Shown piece by piece: positions 47,460-56,380 of a DNA stretch of 64,000 nucleotides (within the stretch, counting starts at the first letter, position 1; each line of letters opens with the position of its first letter). Source of the DNA: Bryobacteraceae bacterium (lineage in GTDB: Bacteria > Acidobacteriota > Terriglobia > Bryobacterales > Bryobacteraceae). The stretch spans positions 1,248,501 through 1,312,500 of the forward strand of contig JAWKHH010000002.1 of assembly GCA_041394945.1 (NCBI GenBank), read 5' to 3'. Made by a program: the position numbers and the translations under genes. The notes under the pieces are model-generated. The model was given only the letters and a program-made list of their open reading frames with translations. It searched no databases and had not been told where the DNA came from.

Positions 47460-48182
47460 ATGGAAAACACGACAGTCGCCCGCATTGGTCTGCTGGCCCT
47501 GGCCGGCGTTCTCAGCTTCACGCCAGCCAAGGCCGCACAACTCGTACTCACACCGCCTTCACTTACGCCGTTCGTCGGCGTGGATGTTGGCAACAACCAG
47601 ATCGGCGTTCAGATTTTCGCTGACAGCTCTTTTACGATCACATCCGCCGGAATTGACTTCAATCCGTTCGGCAACGTAACGCCGGCTCCGGACACCGACA
47701 GCCTCACCGTGTTCATTTACGCCATCGACGGTTTCGGTTCAACCGGCGTGAACAATCTCGGGACCCGAGGCGCGCTGTTGGCGTCGCAGGTGATCCCGAT
47801 CGCGGGCGCCGCCGGTCCGCAGGGCACGCTGACGCCCGACACCGAGAACTTCATCGACGTGCCGATTAATTTCATGTTCCTCGCCGGCAACTCGTATATG
47901 GTTCAGTTCCTGGCAGGGTCGCCTACGCCGAACATCGGCTGGGGAGCCGGCTCGACGGCGCACAACGAAGTGAAGTTCTACTCTTTCAACAACCCGCCGG
48001 GGATCCCGTTCGTTGTAGGCCCGGCGACGATTCTCGACGGCGCATTCAACGCCGATTCGGCGAGCCAGAACTTCGCCCACGTGCGGTTGAACCAAGCGGA
48101 TGCTCCGGTCCCCGAGCCGGCGACGGCACTCTTGATCGGACTGCCGCTGCTAGCCGTCGGCGCAATCCGCCGGCGCGGATAA
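47460..48182 (+). CDS. PEP-CTERM sorting domain protein
   Basis: A 240-residue exported protein with signal peptide (GLLALAGVLSFTPAKAA) and a C-terminal PEP-CTERM signal: VPEPATA, hydrophobic LLIGLPLLAVGAI, then basic RRRG. The body is a beta-rich domain with unknown function ('QIGVQIFADSSFTITSAGID' near residue 45). ATG 47460 has AGGAG upstream. A perfect terminator follows. It is the second such protein in the window and shares only the sorting signal with the first. Confidence 0.88.
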   Translation: MENTTVARIGLLALAGVLSFTPAKAAQLVLTPPSLTPFVGVDVGNNQIGVQIFADSSFTITSAGIDFNPFGNVTPAPDTDSLTVFIYAIDGFGSTGVNNLGTRGALLASQVIPIAGAAGPQGTLTPDTENFIDVPINFMFLAGNSYMVQFLAGSPTPNIGWGAGSTAHNEVKFYSFNNPPGIPFVVGPATILDGAFNADSASQNFAHVRLNQADAPVPEPATALLIGLPLLAVGAIRRRG

Positions 48183-48251
48183 CGGCCGTCCCGCCAACGC
48201 GGATATCGCCGTCCTTGGCGCACCAGATCGAAGACTGAGATCCTCAGCCAC

Positions 48252-48275
48252 GGCCCTCCCTCGGGAGGGCCTTTT
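48252..48275 (+). terminator. Rho-independent terminator of the second PEP-CTERM gene
   Basis: A perfect 8- to 9-bp stem, GGCCCTCCC with GGGAGGGCC, around a minimal loop is followed by TTTT. It lies 70 bases after the stop codon. Confidence 0.9.
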
Positions 48276-48386
48276 GTCGTATCCTCTCGCCTCTCGTTTT
48301 CTGGTCTGCTTCAGGCCGCTCCGCCCTTGTGCGCTCCTATCTCGGCCGGGAAAAGCGTGATACCATGAGCATAGATTCGGGGCTTG

Positions 48387-48776
48387 ATGGGAGTTCGACT
48401 CGTGGTTGTTCGTGGTTGGTTCGCAACTGCATCAATCGTTGTGGTCCTGACGCTCCTCGTGGGTCCGTCGTTGTCCCAAGCATCCCAGAGATCTCTTACC
48501 GGCGACATCGACGTCGATCGTAAGTCCGGCCGCCAGCACGATACAATTTCGGCTCCCGCGTTTGGCGTCGTTACCGAGGAGATGGATCCAATCGACGCCA
48601 ACACAGCGCACCATGCGACCGGCGCGCGTCAAACGAAGATGGCGCAGTTACGCGCCGAGTCGCTCAGTCTTTCCAATATTCCCCAATTCCCAAACCCCGG
48701 ACTCGAATGCCTCGTCGCCTTCGCGCAACGCCGATGGGACCACCAACGGCTTCAACAAAGTCCCAATTGTGATTAG
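48387..48776 (+). CDS. Hypothetical short exported protein (doubtful)
   Basis: A frame of about 129 residues with a signal-like N-terminus (WFATASIVVVLTLLVGPSLSQA). The rest has no recognisable domain and could be chance or a gene remnant. It lies just upstream of the TonB-dependent receptor on the same strand. The composition at the C-terminus is unlike that of neighbouring genes. Confidence 0.3.
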   Translation: MGVRLVVVRGWFATASIVVVLTLLVGPSLSQASQRSLTGDIDVDRKSGRQHDTISAPAFGVVTEEMDPIDANTAHHATGARQTKMAQLRAESLSLSNIPQFPNPGLECLVAFAQRRWDHQRLQQSPNCD

Positions 48777-48811
48777 TCTAACTAGCTAAGGACGGAGGTC
48801 TTCAGAAGAAG

Positions 48812-51800
48812 ATGTTCATGCGGTTTGCGATACTAGCGTTTCTCGCCGTGCTCGGCACGGTGAACTGCTTCGGCCAGGCGATCACCGCAAAGATCGTCGG
48901 AACGGTGTCGGATTCGAGTGGTGCGGCGATCGGCGACGCGGCGGTGACGATCCGCAACGTCGATACGAACCTGACTCGTTCCACATCCACGAACGCCAAC
49001 GGCAATTATGAGTTTTCGTTCGTGCCGGCGGCGCCCTACACGCTGGTGGTGGAGAAGTCGGGCTTCCAGAAATCGGAAGTCAGCCAGTTCCGGCTGAGCG
49101 TGGACCAGGTGGCGCGAATCGATGTGGCGCTACAGGTGGGCCAGGTTACCGAGACGGTGGAAGTGCAGGCCGCGGCAATCGGGCTGCAGACCGAAGACGC
49201 CACCGTGGGCACGGTGATCGATAGCCAGAAGGTGGTGGAACTGCCTTTGAACGGCCGGTCTTTCGTGCAACTGGCGCTGTTGACGCCAGGCGTGAATCCG
49301 GGGACGCCGGGATCGATCACGGTGCGGCGCCGGCGCGGCTCAGTGGGCCAGGATGTGGGCATGTCGGCCAACGGCGCCCGCGACACCCAGAACCGCTTCT
49401 ACTACGACGGCGTGGAGGCAATGGACCTCGATAGCTATAGCTTCAGTTTCTCGCCGTCCGTGGAGGCGATCCAGGAGTTCAAAGTCCAATCGAGTACGTA
49501 CTCGTCGGAAGTGGGCGGCGCGCCGGGCGGGCAGGTGAACCTGACGACGAAGGGCGGCACCAATCAGTTTCGCGGCACGGCTTGGGCCTTCAACCGGAAC
49601 GATGCCTTTGCGGCCCTGGCGCCGTTCCAGCCCTACACTTCGTCCGCGGCGCCGCCACGGCTGAACCGGAATCAGTTCGGAGCGAACCTCGGTGGCCCGA
49701 TCCTTCGGGACCGGACGTTCGGGTTCTTCAACTGGGAGTCCGGGCGGCAGGTGGCCGGAAGCTTCGGCGGGACGGCGTTCGTGGCGCCTTCCAACTACCG
49801 GACCGGCGATTTCTCCGGCTCTTCGGCGATCATCTACGATCCACAGACCAACCAGCCTTTCCCCGGCAACCGGATTCCGGCGGGCCGCGTCCGCGGCTAC
49901 GCGTCGAAGTTCCTGAACTTCGTGCCGGCCCCGAACTCGAACGAGGCGGCGATCAACTTCAGGGGTCCGCGAGCGGCGGCGCCAATCAACCAGGATCAGT
50001 ACGTCACTCGGATCGACCACAGGGTTTCGGAGCGGAACACCCTGTATGGCAGCTACATGTTCAACAAGCAGGCCGACGATACCGTGCCTGTCTTCGGCAG
50101 GGACACTCGCGGCAACGCGGCGCGCGGGCAGAACGCGAGTCTCACCGACACGCATATCTTCGGAGCGTCGCTGGTGAACGAACTGCGGCTCGGTTGGCAT
50201 CGTTTCTTCGAACACGAATTCTTCGGCACCACCGACGTGCCGGAGTTCGATGTTGGGAACCTGATCGGGCTTCCGGGTGTATCCACGGACCCGCGCAACT
50301 ACGGCTACCCGACGTTCAGCGGCGCTGGTTACGATTTCCCCACGACGCGCGGTATCGGTCCAAGAGACCGGTTGAACCAGCTCTGGCAAGTGACCGACAA
50401 CATCTCCGTTCGCAAGGGCAGCCACTTTCTGAAGATGGGAGCCGTTGTGGCGCGCCGCAACTGGACTTTCGACGAGTCTGTGAACCCGCGCGGGTCATTC
50501 TCCTTCGATGGAAGGACCACGGCCGGCGGGGCGTCGCCGGTGCGTGAGCACGGGTTTGCAGCCTTCCTGCTGGGCCTGGCGACGGGCGCCCAAGTGAGCG
50601 TGGAGCCGTTCGCAACGCGCCTGAACAACTGGTGGCAGGCTTACTACTTTCAGGATGACTGGAAAGCGTCGCCGAACCTGACGATCAATGTGGGGCTGCG
50701 GTACGAATACTTCCAACCGCCGAAGCAACGAGGCCCGACCGTGAATTTCGATCTGAACGGAGCCGTGCCCGGCTTCACCGCGTCGCGGCAGACGTTCAAC
50801 GGTTTTCAGGACATCGCCGACACCGCGGATCGTCCCCGGTCGCTGGTATATCCGGACCGCAACGATTTCGGTCCGCGCATCGGCTTCGCCTATAAAGCGC
50901 CATTCTGGAGCGATTTCGTCCTGCGCGGCGGCTACGGAATGTATTTCTTTCCGGAGATCACCAACACCTGGACGGTGCTGACGCTGAACCCGCCGATCGT
51001 GAAGACCTACGACTTCGCCGGGACCTTCAACAGCCCGATTCAGGTGGAAGAGGCCTTCCGGGCCGGCGGCGATCCGCGCGCCGGCCTGTTCGGCGCCTAT
51101 GCGTGGGACCCAAATCAGAAGAGCTCTTACACGCAGCAGTGGAATCTCACGATGCAGAAAAAACTGCCGGGTGCGGTGTACCTCGACGCGAGCTATGTGG
51201 GCTCGAAGGGTACGGGCCTGACTTTGGCGTTCGATGGCAATCGTCCGTTGACGACGGCGACGCCCGGCGGAAGTACGCCGTCGCTGGCGGCGCGGCGCCC
51301 GTTCCCCGGCTTCGCTTCGATCAACACGTACAAGCCGATTGGCAACTCGATCTACCATTCGCTCCAGATGAAAGCGGAGCGGCGGGTGTCGCGCGGGCTG
51401 TCGCTGTTGGGCGCCTACACGTGGGCGCACAGCCTCAGCAACGCAGACATTTCAAGCGTCGGCGGCGGGTCGTTCCTGGGCGGCGTTCAAAATATCTTCA
51501 ATCTCGCGGCCGAGCGGTCCGACTCGACTTTCGATATCCGGCACCGCCTCTCGATCGCGGCCATCTACGATATTCCGCTTCTTGCCGATTCGCCCAACCG
51601 GGTGGCGAAAGCCGTCCTGGGTGGATGGCAGGCGGGTACGATCATCACGCAACAGACCGGATTTGCCTCTACGCTGTCGGGGCTGGGCGATACGACGGTG
51701 ACCGGCGTGAGTTCGCGGCCCAGTGTGGCGCCGGGACTATCGGCGAAGCTCAATAATCCGACGCGGGAGCAGTGGTTCAACACGGCGGCGTTCACCGAGA

Positions 51801-52084
51801 CGCCGCTCGGGCAGTTTGGAAATGCGCCGCGGATGCCGTTTCACCTTCCCGGGCTGAATCAAGTAGACCTATCGGCGGTGAAGAATTTCCGGATCTCGGA
51901 GCGTTTCAACGTCCAGTTCCGCGGAGAGTTGTTCAACCTGTTCAACCATGTGAATCTCGGTGCGCCTGGGTTGAACCTGCGGGCGCCGAATACGTTCGGC
52001 CGGATTACCGGGTCCGTGCAAGGCGCTGGCGGCGTGAACAACGAGGCCCGCATCGTGCAGTTCGGGTTGAAGCTGATGTATTAG
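48812..52084 (+). CDS. TonB-dependent receptor, Oar-like
   Basis: A 1090-residue outer-membrane protein with signal peptide (FAILAFLAVLGTVNCFGQA). Residues of about 28-115 form a carboxypeptidase-regulatory-like domain ('IVGTVSDSSGAAIGDAAVTI', 'TNANGNYEFSFVPAAPYTLVVEKSGF'). A plug region follows (ELPLNGRSFVQLALLTPGV near 145) and then a long beta-barrel that ends with the aromatic LKLMY, as expected for outer-membrane insertion. Such Oar-like proteins are very numerous in Acidobacteria. The ligand is unknown, but glycan oligomers are common cargo of the group. Confidence 0.92.
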   Translation: MFMRFAILAFLAVLGTVNCFGQAITAKIVGTVSDSSGAAIGDAAVTIRNVDTNLTRSTSTNANGNYEFSFVPAAPYTLVVEKSGFQKSEVSQFRLSVDQVARIDVALQVGQVTETVEVQAAAIGLQTEDATVGTVIDSQKVVELPLNGRSFVQLALLTPGVNPGTPGSITVRRRRGSVGQDVGMSANGARDTQNRFYYDGVEAMDLDSYSFSFSPSVEAIQEFKVQSSTYSSEVGGAPGGQVNLTTKGGTNQFRGTAWAFNRNDAFAALAPFQPYTSSAAPPRLNRNQFGANLGGPILRDRTFGFFNWESGRQVAGSFGGTAFVAPSNYRTGDFSGSSAIIYDPQTNQPFPGNRIPAGRVRGYASKFLNFVPAPNSNEAAINFRGPRAAAPINQDQYVTRIDHRVSERNTLYGSYMFNKQADDTVPVFGRDTRGNAARGQNASLTDTHIFGASLVNELRLGWHRFFEHEFFGTTDVPEFDVGNLIGLPGVSTDPRNYGYPTFSGAGYDFPTTRGIGPRDRLNQLWQVTDNISVRKGSHFLKMGAVVARRNWTFDESVNPRGSFSFDGRTTAGGASPVREHGFAAFLLGLATGAQVSVEPFATRLNNWWQAYYFQDDWKASPNLTINVGLRYEYFQPPKQRGPTVNFDLNGAVPGFTASRQTFNGFQDIADTADRPRSLVYPDRNDFGPRIGFAYKAPFWSDFVLRGGYGMYFFPEITNTWTVLTLNPPIVKTYDFAGTFNSPIQVEEAFRAGGDPRAGLFGAYAWDPNQKSSYTQQWNLTMQKKLPGAVYLDASYVGSKGTGLTLAFDGNRPLTTATPGGSTPSLAARRPFPGFASINTYKPIGNSIYHSLQMKAERRVSRGLSLLGAYTWAHSLSNADISSVGGGSFLGGVQNIFNLAAERSDSTFDIRHRLSIAAIYDIPLLADSPNRVAKAVLGGWQAGTIITQQTGFASTLSGLGDTTVTGVSSRPSVAPGLSAKLNNPTREQWFNTAAFTETPLGQFGNAPRMPFHLPGLNQVDLSAVKNFRISERFNVQFRGELFNLFNHVNLGAPGLNLRAPNTFGRITGSVQGAGGVNNEARIVQFGLKLMY

Positions 52085-52105
52085 GCGGCGCGGGCGCCGG
52101 CGGCA

Positions 52106-52741
52106 TCAAATCGGCGGTGAGAGATACTGCAGTTCGGCCTCCGGCGCCTCAATGACGACAGACGGCATCTGCGTGGCTTCGTGCATCTGCGAGACGGCGA
52201 AGGCCACAGCGCCGGCGATCCGGCGATTGCGGACCGCGCGCTCCCAACGCGCACCAGCGAGGCGAACCACCGCGTCATCAAGGTGGGGGTTCCGCGCGAT
52301 GGTGGTCCACCACAGCAGGGACTTCAGCATGTGACTACCCAGCCGGGTGATGGGGAGGCGTTCACCGGCGGTTCGGGCAGAGGCGGGAATTGCGTTGAGC
52401 CAGCGTATCGCGTAGTGCTGGAAGGCCGGTTCGCCGAGTTGCACCATCCGCTTGCGGCAGCGCTCCAGCCACTCTCGGCTGGGGCGTTCCTGCCGGCCAA
52501 GATCGGCTTCGAGCAGCAGCGTTCGCCACAGGCGCCGGGTTTCGGGTTGCATCGCTCGCAGATCAGCGGCCATGTGCGCGGTGGCGCATTCAGCACGGGC
52601 GGCGAATTCGGGATCTTCCATCCAGAGCCAGATCGCGACTCGGCCCGCGGTTTCGCTGTGCGGCTGATGCACAACGATGCCGCGCAAGGCCTCTAGGGTC
52701 TTGGCGCGAGGCTTCCCGTCGGTGTCCTTACACCTGTCCAC
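52106..52741 (-). CDS. Hypothetical protein, possibly N-terminally incomplete
   Basis: A protein of about 211 residues from a GTG start, without signal peptide. It is Arg-, Trp- and Ala-rich and probably all-helical (CATAHMAADLRAMQPETRRLW, HAIR-like 'HYAIRWLNAIPASA'). I do not recognise a family. It converges on the TonB receptor with a 21-base gap and is divergent from potA. Confidence 0.5.
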   Translation of the reverse strand: MDRCKDTDGKPRAKTLEALRGIVVHQPHSETAGRVAIWLWMEDPEFAARAECATAHMAADLRAMQPETRRLWRTLLLEADLGRQERPSREWLERCRKRMVQLGEPAFQHYAIRWLNAIPASARTAGERLPITRLGSHMLKSLLWWTTIARNPHLDDAVVRLAGARWERAVRNRRIAGAVAFAVSQMHEATQMPSVVIEAPEAELQYLSPPI

Positions 52742-52794
52742 AGCCTAACTCTAGCTGTACTAGGCCGCGCTTTCTATCCAGGAAAAGCCTTATC

Positions 52795-53766
52795 ATGCAA
52801 TGCATGAACCCCGTTCTTGAACTGCGGGAAGTCTCTAGACACTTCTCGGGAGTGGTGGCAGTGGACCGGGTTTCACTGGAGGTAGAGGCAGGGGCCTTGT
52901 TCGCGCTTCTCGGCCCTTCCGGATGCGGCAAAACCACGATTCTGCGCATGGTGGCCGGGCTCGATCATCCAAGTTCCGGGGCGATCTTCCTGAATGGGAA
53001 GGAGGCCGGCGCGCGGCCGCCGTACGAACGAAACGTCTCTACGGTGTTTCAGAGCTATGCCCTGTTTCCGCACATGACGGTTCGCGAAAACATCGCGTAC
53101 GGACTCGAGCGACGGGGAGCGGGCGACGTGACGTCCCGCGTGGATGCGACCGCGGCAATGTTGGGAATTGGCGGGCTGCTGGGCCGCCGGCCGGCGCAGA
53201 TTTCCGGCGGTGAGAAGCAACGGGTGGCGCTGGCGCGATCGCTGGTCCTGGAGCCGGGGTTGCTGCTACTCGATGAGCCGCTCTCGGCGCTCGATCCCAA
53301 CCTGCGGGCCCAGGTGCGCCTGGAACTGAAGGCGCTGCAGCGGCGTGTGGGGATCGCGTTCGTGATGGTGACTCACGATAAGGAAGAGGCGCTGGCGATG
53401 GCTGACAAAGTCGCGTTGATGAACCGCGGGAGGTTGGAGCAGGTGGGGTCCCCGGCGGACGTGTATCTGCGCCCAGCAACACGATTTGCGGCGTCGTTCC
53501 TCGGCGCGGTGAACTGGATTGGCGACGCGGGAGTGCGGCCGGAGGCAATCCGCGTCTCGGTTTCCCGGCCGGGCGGCGACGTCCTTGTGCGAGAGGCGGT
53601 GGTCCGCGAGACGATGTTTCTCGGGGACCGCGTGCAGTTGACGGCCGAGGCCGCCGGGCAAGCATCCATTACGGCGCAGCTTTCGCGGTTGGACGGCCCA
53701 TTCGCGCCAGGCGATGCCGTACACCTGTGGTGGCTGCCTGCCGATGAGCTTCGCCTTTCCGCATGA
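52795..53766 (+). CDS. potA: Spermidine/putrescine-type ABC transporter ATP-binding protein
   Basis: A 323-residue ATPase: Walker A GPSGCGKTT near residue 42, Q-loop 'VFQSYALFPHMTV' near 85, signature ISGGEKQR near 140, Walker B LLLLDEP near 160, and H-loop VTHDKEEALAMADK near 195. A C-terminal TOBE-like domain follows. It energises import through the PotB/PotC permeases. An internal ATG at 52804 is an alternative start. First gene of potABCD, each downstream start overlapping the previous stop. Confidence 0.92.
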   Translation: MQCMNPVLELREVSRHFSGVVAVDRVSLEVEAGALFALLGPSGCGKTTILRMVAGLDHPSSGAIFLNGKEAGARPPYERNVSTVFQSYALFPHMTVRENIAYGLERRGAGDVTSRVDATAAMLGIGGLLGRRPAQISGGEKQRVALARSLVLEPGLLLLDEPLSALDPNLRAQVRLELKALQRRVGIAFVMVTHDKEEALAMADKVALMNRGRLEQVGSPADVYLRPATRFAASFLGAVNWIGDAGVRPEAIRVSVSRPGGDVLVREAVVRETMFLGDRVQLTAEAAGQASITAQLSRLDGPFAPGDAVHLWWLPADELRLSA

Positions 53767-54602
53767 GCCGGCCTAACGATTCGCTCCGCTTCTGGTTCTT
53801 GGCGCCGGTGCGAGTGTTCGCCGTACTGCTAATGGCGGCGCCGTTGGCGATCGTGGCGGCTTACAGCGTGTTGACGCGGGGGACTTATGGCGGGCAAACG
53901 CCGCCGGTAACCCTGGAAAGTTACCTCCGGCTGGCGGACGGTTTGTATCTGGCGATCGCCGCGAAGTCTTTTCTGGTCGCGATCGCTTCGACGGCATTTT
54001 GCCTGGTGCTGGCGTTTCCGCTGGCGCTATTCTTGTCACGCGTACGCCGCCACCGGAACTGGTATCTGCACCTGGTGATGTTGCCGTTCTGGACCAGTTT
54101 TCTCGTACGTACATACGCGTGGATGTTTCTGTTGCGGGATACGGGGCTGGTCAACACCGTGCTGCAGTGGGCCGGCGTTATCACCGAGCCGCTTCCCCTG
54201 CTTTACAACGACGGCGCCGTCGTCCTCGGGCTGGTCTACGGCTATCTACCATTTATGGTGCTGCCCATCTATGCGGCGCTCGAACGGCTGGATCCGGCTC
54301 TCACCGACGCGGCGTCGGATCTGGGGGCGCGGCCGATGACTGTCCTGTTCACCGTGATCGTGCCGCTGGCCCGCCCAGGCATGATTGCCGGTTCCGTGCT
54401 GGTGTTCATTCCATGCCTCGGCGCATATCTGACTCCGGACCTGCTGGGCGGGGGCAAGAGCATGCTCATCGGGAACGTCATCCAGCAGCAATTCACCTCG
54501 GCGCGCGATTGGCCGTTCGGCGCGGCGTTGTCGTTGATTCTGATGGCCGCCGTGATGGCCCTGCTCGTCTGGTTCACGCGCCAGTCGGAGCGTGCGCTTT
54601 GA
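53763..54602 (+). CDS. potB: Spermidine/putrescine-type ABC transporter permease PotB
   Basis: A 279-residue inner-membrane protein with six predicted transmembrane helices and the EAA-type loop ('LERLDPALTDAASDLGARPMTVLFTVIVPLARPG' region near residue 185). ATG overlaps the potA stop by 4 bases. Confidence 0.9.
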   Translation: MSRPNDSLRFWFLAPVRVFAVLLMAAPLAIVAAYSVLTRGTYGGQTPPVTLESYLRLADGLYLAIAAKSFLVAIASTAFCLVLAFPLALFLSRVRRHRNWYLHLVMLPFWTSFLVRTYAWMFLLRDTGLVNTVLQWAGVITEPLPLLYNDGAVVLGLVYGYLPFMVLPIYAALERLDPALTDAASDLGARPMTVLFTVIVPLARPGMIAGSVLVFIPCLGAYLTPDLLGGGKSMLIGNVIQQQFTSARDWPFGAALSLILMAAVMALLVWFTRQSERAL

Positions 54603-55363
54603 GCCGGTGGTTGTCTGTCGCCGCGGTGGCGATTTACGCGTTCCTGCACATGCCGTTGGCAGTGCTGGCGATCTTCAGCTTCAACCGGTCGCGCTTCACG
54701 CGATGGGAGGGATGGTCGCTTGCGTGGTATCGGGCGATTGGCGATGATCCGAGACTCGTCGAGGGGGCCTTGAACAGCTTGTGGATCGCGCTGACGGCGA
54801 CGTTGGCGGCGACGGCGATCGGGACGTTGGCGGCATACGCGATGCGTCGGCGGCCGGCCCGGCTCGTGAATGCCTCGCTGCGGGTTTCGCTGGTGACGCC
54901 GGAGATCGTCACCGGCGTTTCGCTGTTGGCATTCTTTCAATGGACGTTCCGGTACCTGGACGTCCGGCTGGGTATGGCCACCGTGATTCTGGCGCACGTG
55001 GCGTTCTCGATCGCCTATGTGGTGCTGGTGATCGAGGCGCGGCTGAAGACGCTGGACCCTTCGCTCGAAGAAGCCGCGCTCGACCTGGGCGCGAGCCCGT
55101 GGCAGGCGTTCCGCACGGTGACGCTACCGCTGCTGGGTCCGGGGATCGCGGCGGCGGCGCTGCTCGCGTTCACCGTATCTTTCGACGACTACGTGATTAC
55201 CAGCCTGGTGGCGGGCGTGGATTCGGAGACGCTGCCGATGGTGATCTATGGAATGGCGCGGCGGGGTGTAAGTCCAGTGGTGAACGCGATCTCGGCGCTG
55301 ATCGTGGTGGCGATTGGAGTACTCATCGTGGCGGCGGAGAGCCTGCAGGGGGAACGACGGTGA
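54599..55363 (+). CDS. potC: Spermidine/putrescine-type ABC transporter permease PotC
   Basis: A 254-residue inner-membrane permease with six helices and the EAA-loop ('LEEAALDLGASPWQAFRTVTLPLLGPG' region near residue 165). I chose a TTG at 54599, which overlaps the potB stop in TTGA. The frame is open upstream to 53999, but that part reads through potB and is not coding. Confidence 0.88.
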   Translation: MSRWLSVAAVAIYAFLHMPLAVLAIFSFNRSRFTRWEGWSLAWYRAIGDDPRLVEGALNSLWIALTATLAATAIGTLAAYAMRRRPARLVNASLRVSLVTPEIVTGVSLLAFFQWTFRYLDVRLGMATVILAHVAFSIAYVVLVIEARLKTLDPSLEEAALDLGASPWQAFRTVTLPLLGPGIAAAALLAFTVSFDDYVITSLVAGVDSETLPMVIYGMARRGVSPVVNAISALIVVAIGVLIVAAESLQGERR

Positions 55364-56379
55364 CGCGGCGGTGGTTCGTGTCGGCGGCGGGGGTCGCCAC
55401 GGGGTGCAGAGCGCGGGGGCCTCGGCTCAATGTCTTTAACTGGTCTGAGTATCTCGGCAACCAGACTCTCGCCGACTTCAAGAAAGAAACCGGGATCGAT
55501 GTGAATTACTCGGTTTATGAGAGCAACGAGGAGTTACTGGCGAAAGTCTTCTCGGGGAATTCCGGTTGGGACGTTGTGTTCCCTTCGAACTACTTCATCG
55601 AGCCAATGCGGGAGAACCGACTGCTGGCTCCCATCGACCATGGGAAGCTTACGCGGCTGGGAAACCTGGACCCGGCGCTGCGGTCGCCGGTTTGGGATCC
55701 GGAGCTTGAGTGGTGCGTGCCCTACATGTGGGGTGGGACCGGGATCGCGTATCGGCGCGAGTTGAATCCGGCGCCGCTCGGTTGGGCGGATCTGTGGGGG
55801 ACTCGCATGAGGGGCCGGATGACGATGCTCGACGATCCGGCGGACACGATGGGGGCTGCTCTTAAGAAGCTCGGGTTCCCGTTGAATACGCCGCGGCCGC
55901 AGGATCTTACCCGGGCTCGCGATGAGTTGCTGGCGCAGAAGCCGCTGGTGCGGGCCTATATTAACGTGGAGGCGCGGGACCAACTGGTGGCGGGAGACCT
56001 GCTGGCATGCCACATGTGGGCGACCACGGCGCAGTTCGCGATGGACGACTCGGATCAGGTGGCGTTCGTGTATCCGGAGGAGGGGTTTCCGCTGTATGCG
56101 GACAATGCGGTGATTTTGCGTGAGAGTCCCCGGAAGGAGGCGGCGCACCGATTTATCGACTTTCTGTTGCGGCCGGAGATCGCGGCGGCGATCGTGGTGG
56201 ATTCGCGAACGGCAACGGCGAACGCGGAAGCGCGCAAGCTGCTACCGGAGGCGATGCGCGCGAACCCGGTGGTGTATCCGGACGCGGCGACGCTTGCGCG
56301 CGGGGAGTGGTTCGCGCCGTTGCCTCCGGAGGCGCAGCGGCTGCGTGACCGGTACTGGACGGAAATCAAGTCGGGGTGA
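55360..56379 (+). CDS. potD: Spermidine/putrescine-type substrate-binding protein PotD
   Basis: A 339-residue exported binding protein. It begins with a GTG at 55360 (GTGA overlap with potC) and a short signal (RRWFVSAAGVATGC), which could be a lipoprotein signal with the Cys at residue 14, or a Tat-like leader. The mature protein opens with LNVFNWSEYLG, the hallmark of PotD/PotF polyamine-binding proteins, followed by 'VFPSNYFIEPM' and 'WGGTGIAYRR'. Polyamine is the likely ligand. It is the last gene of the operon and converges on the FtsX permease gene (1 base apart). Confidence 0.9.
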   Translation: MTRRWFVSAAGVATGCRARGPRLNVFNWSEYLGNQTLADFKKETGIDVNYSVYESNEELLAKVFSGNSGWDVVFPSNYFIEPMRENRLLAPIDHGKLTRLGNLDPALRSPVWDPELEWCVPYMWGGTGIAYRRELNPAPLGWADLWGTRMRGRMTMLDDPADTMGAALKKLGFPLNTPRPQDLTRARDELLAQKPLVRAYINVEARDQLVAGDLLACHMWATTAQFAMDDSDQVAFVYPEEGFPLYADNAVILRESPRKEAAHRFIDFLLRPEIAAAIVVDSRTATANAEARKLLPEAMRANPVVYPDAATLARGEWFAPLPPEAQRLRDRYWTEIKSG

Positions 56380-56380
56380 G

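Noticed and set aside
53999..54598. N-terminal extension of the potC frame
   Set aside because: It reads through potB in another phase; potC starts at the TTG at 54599 by family length and overlap.
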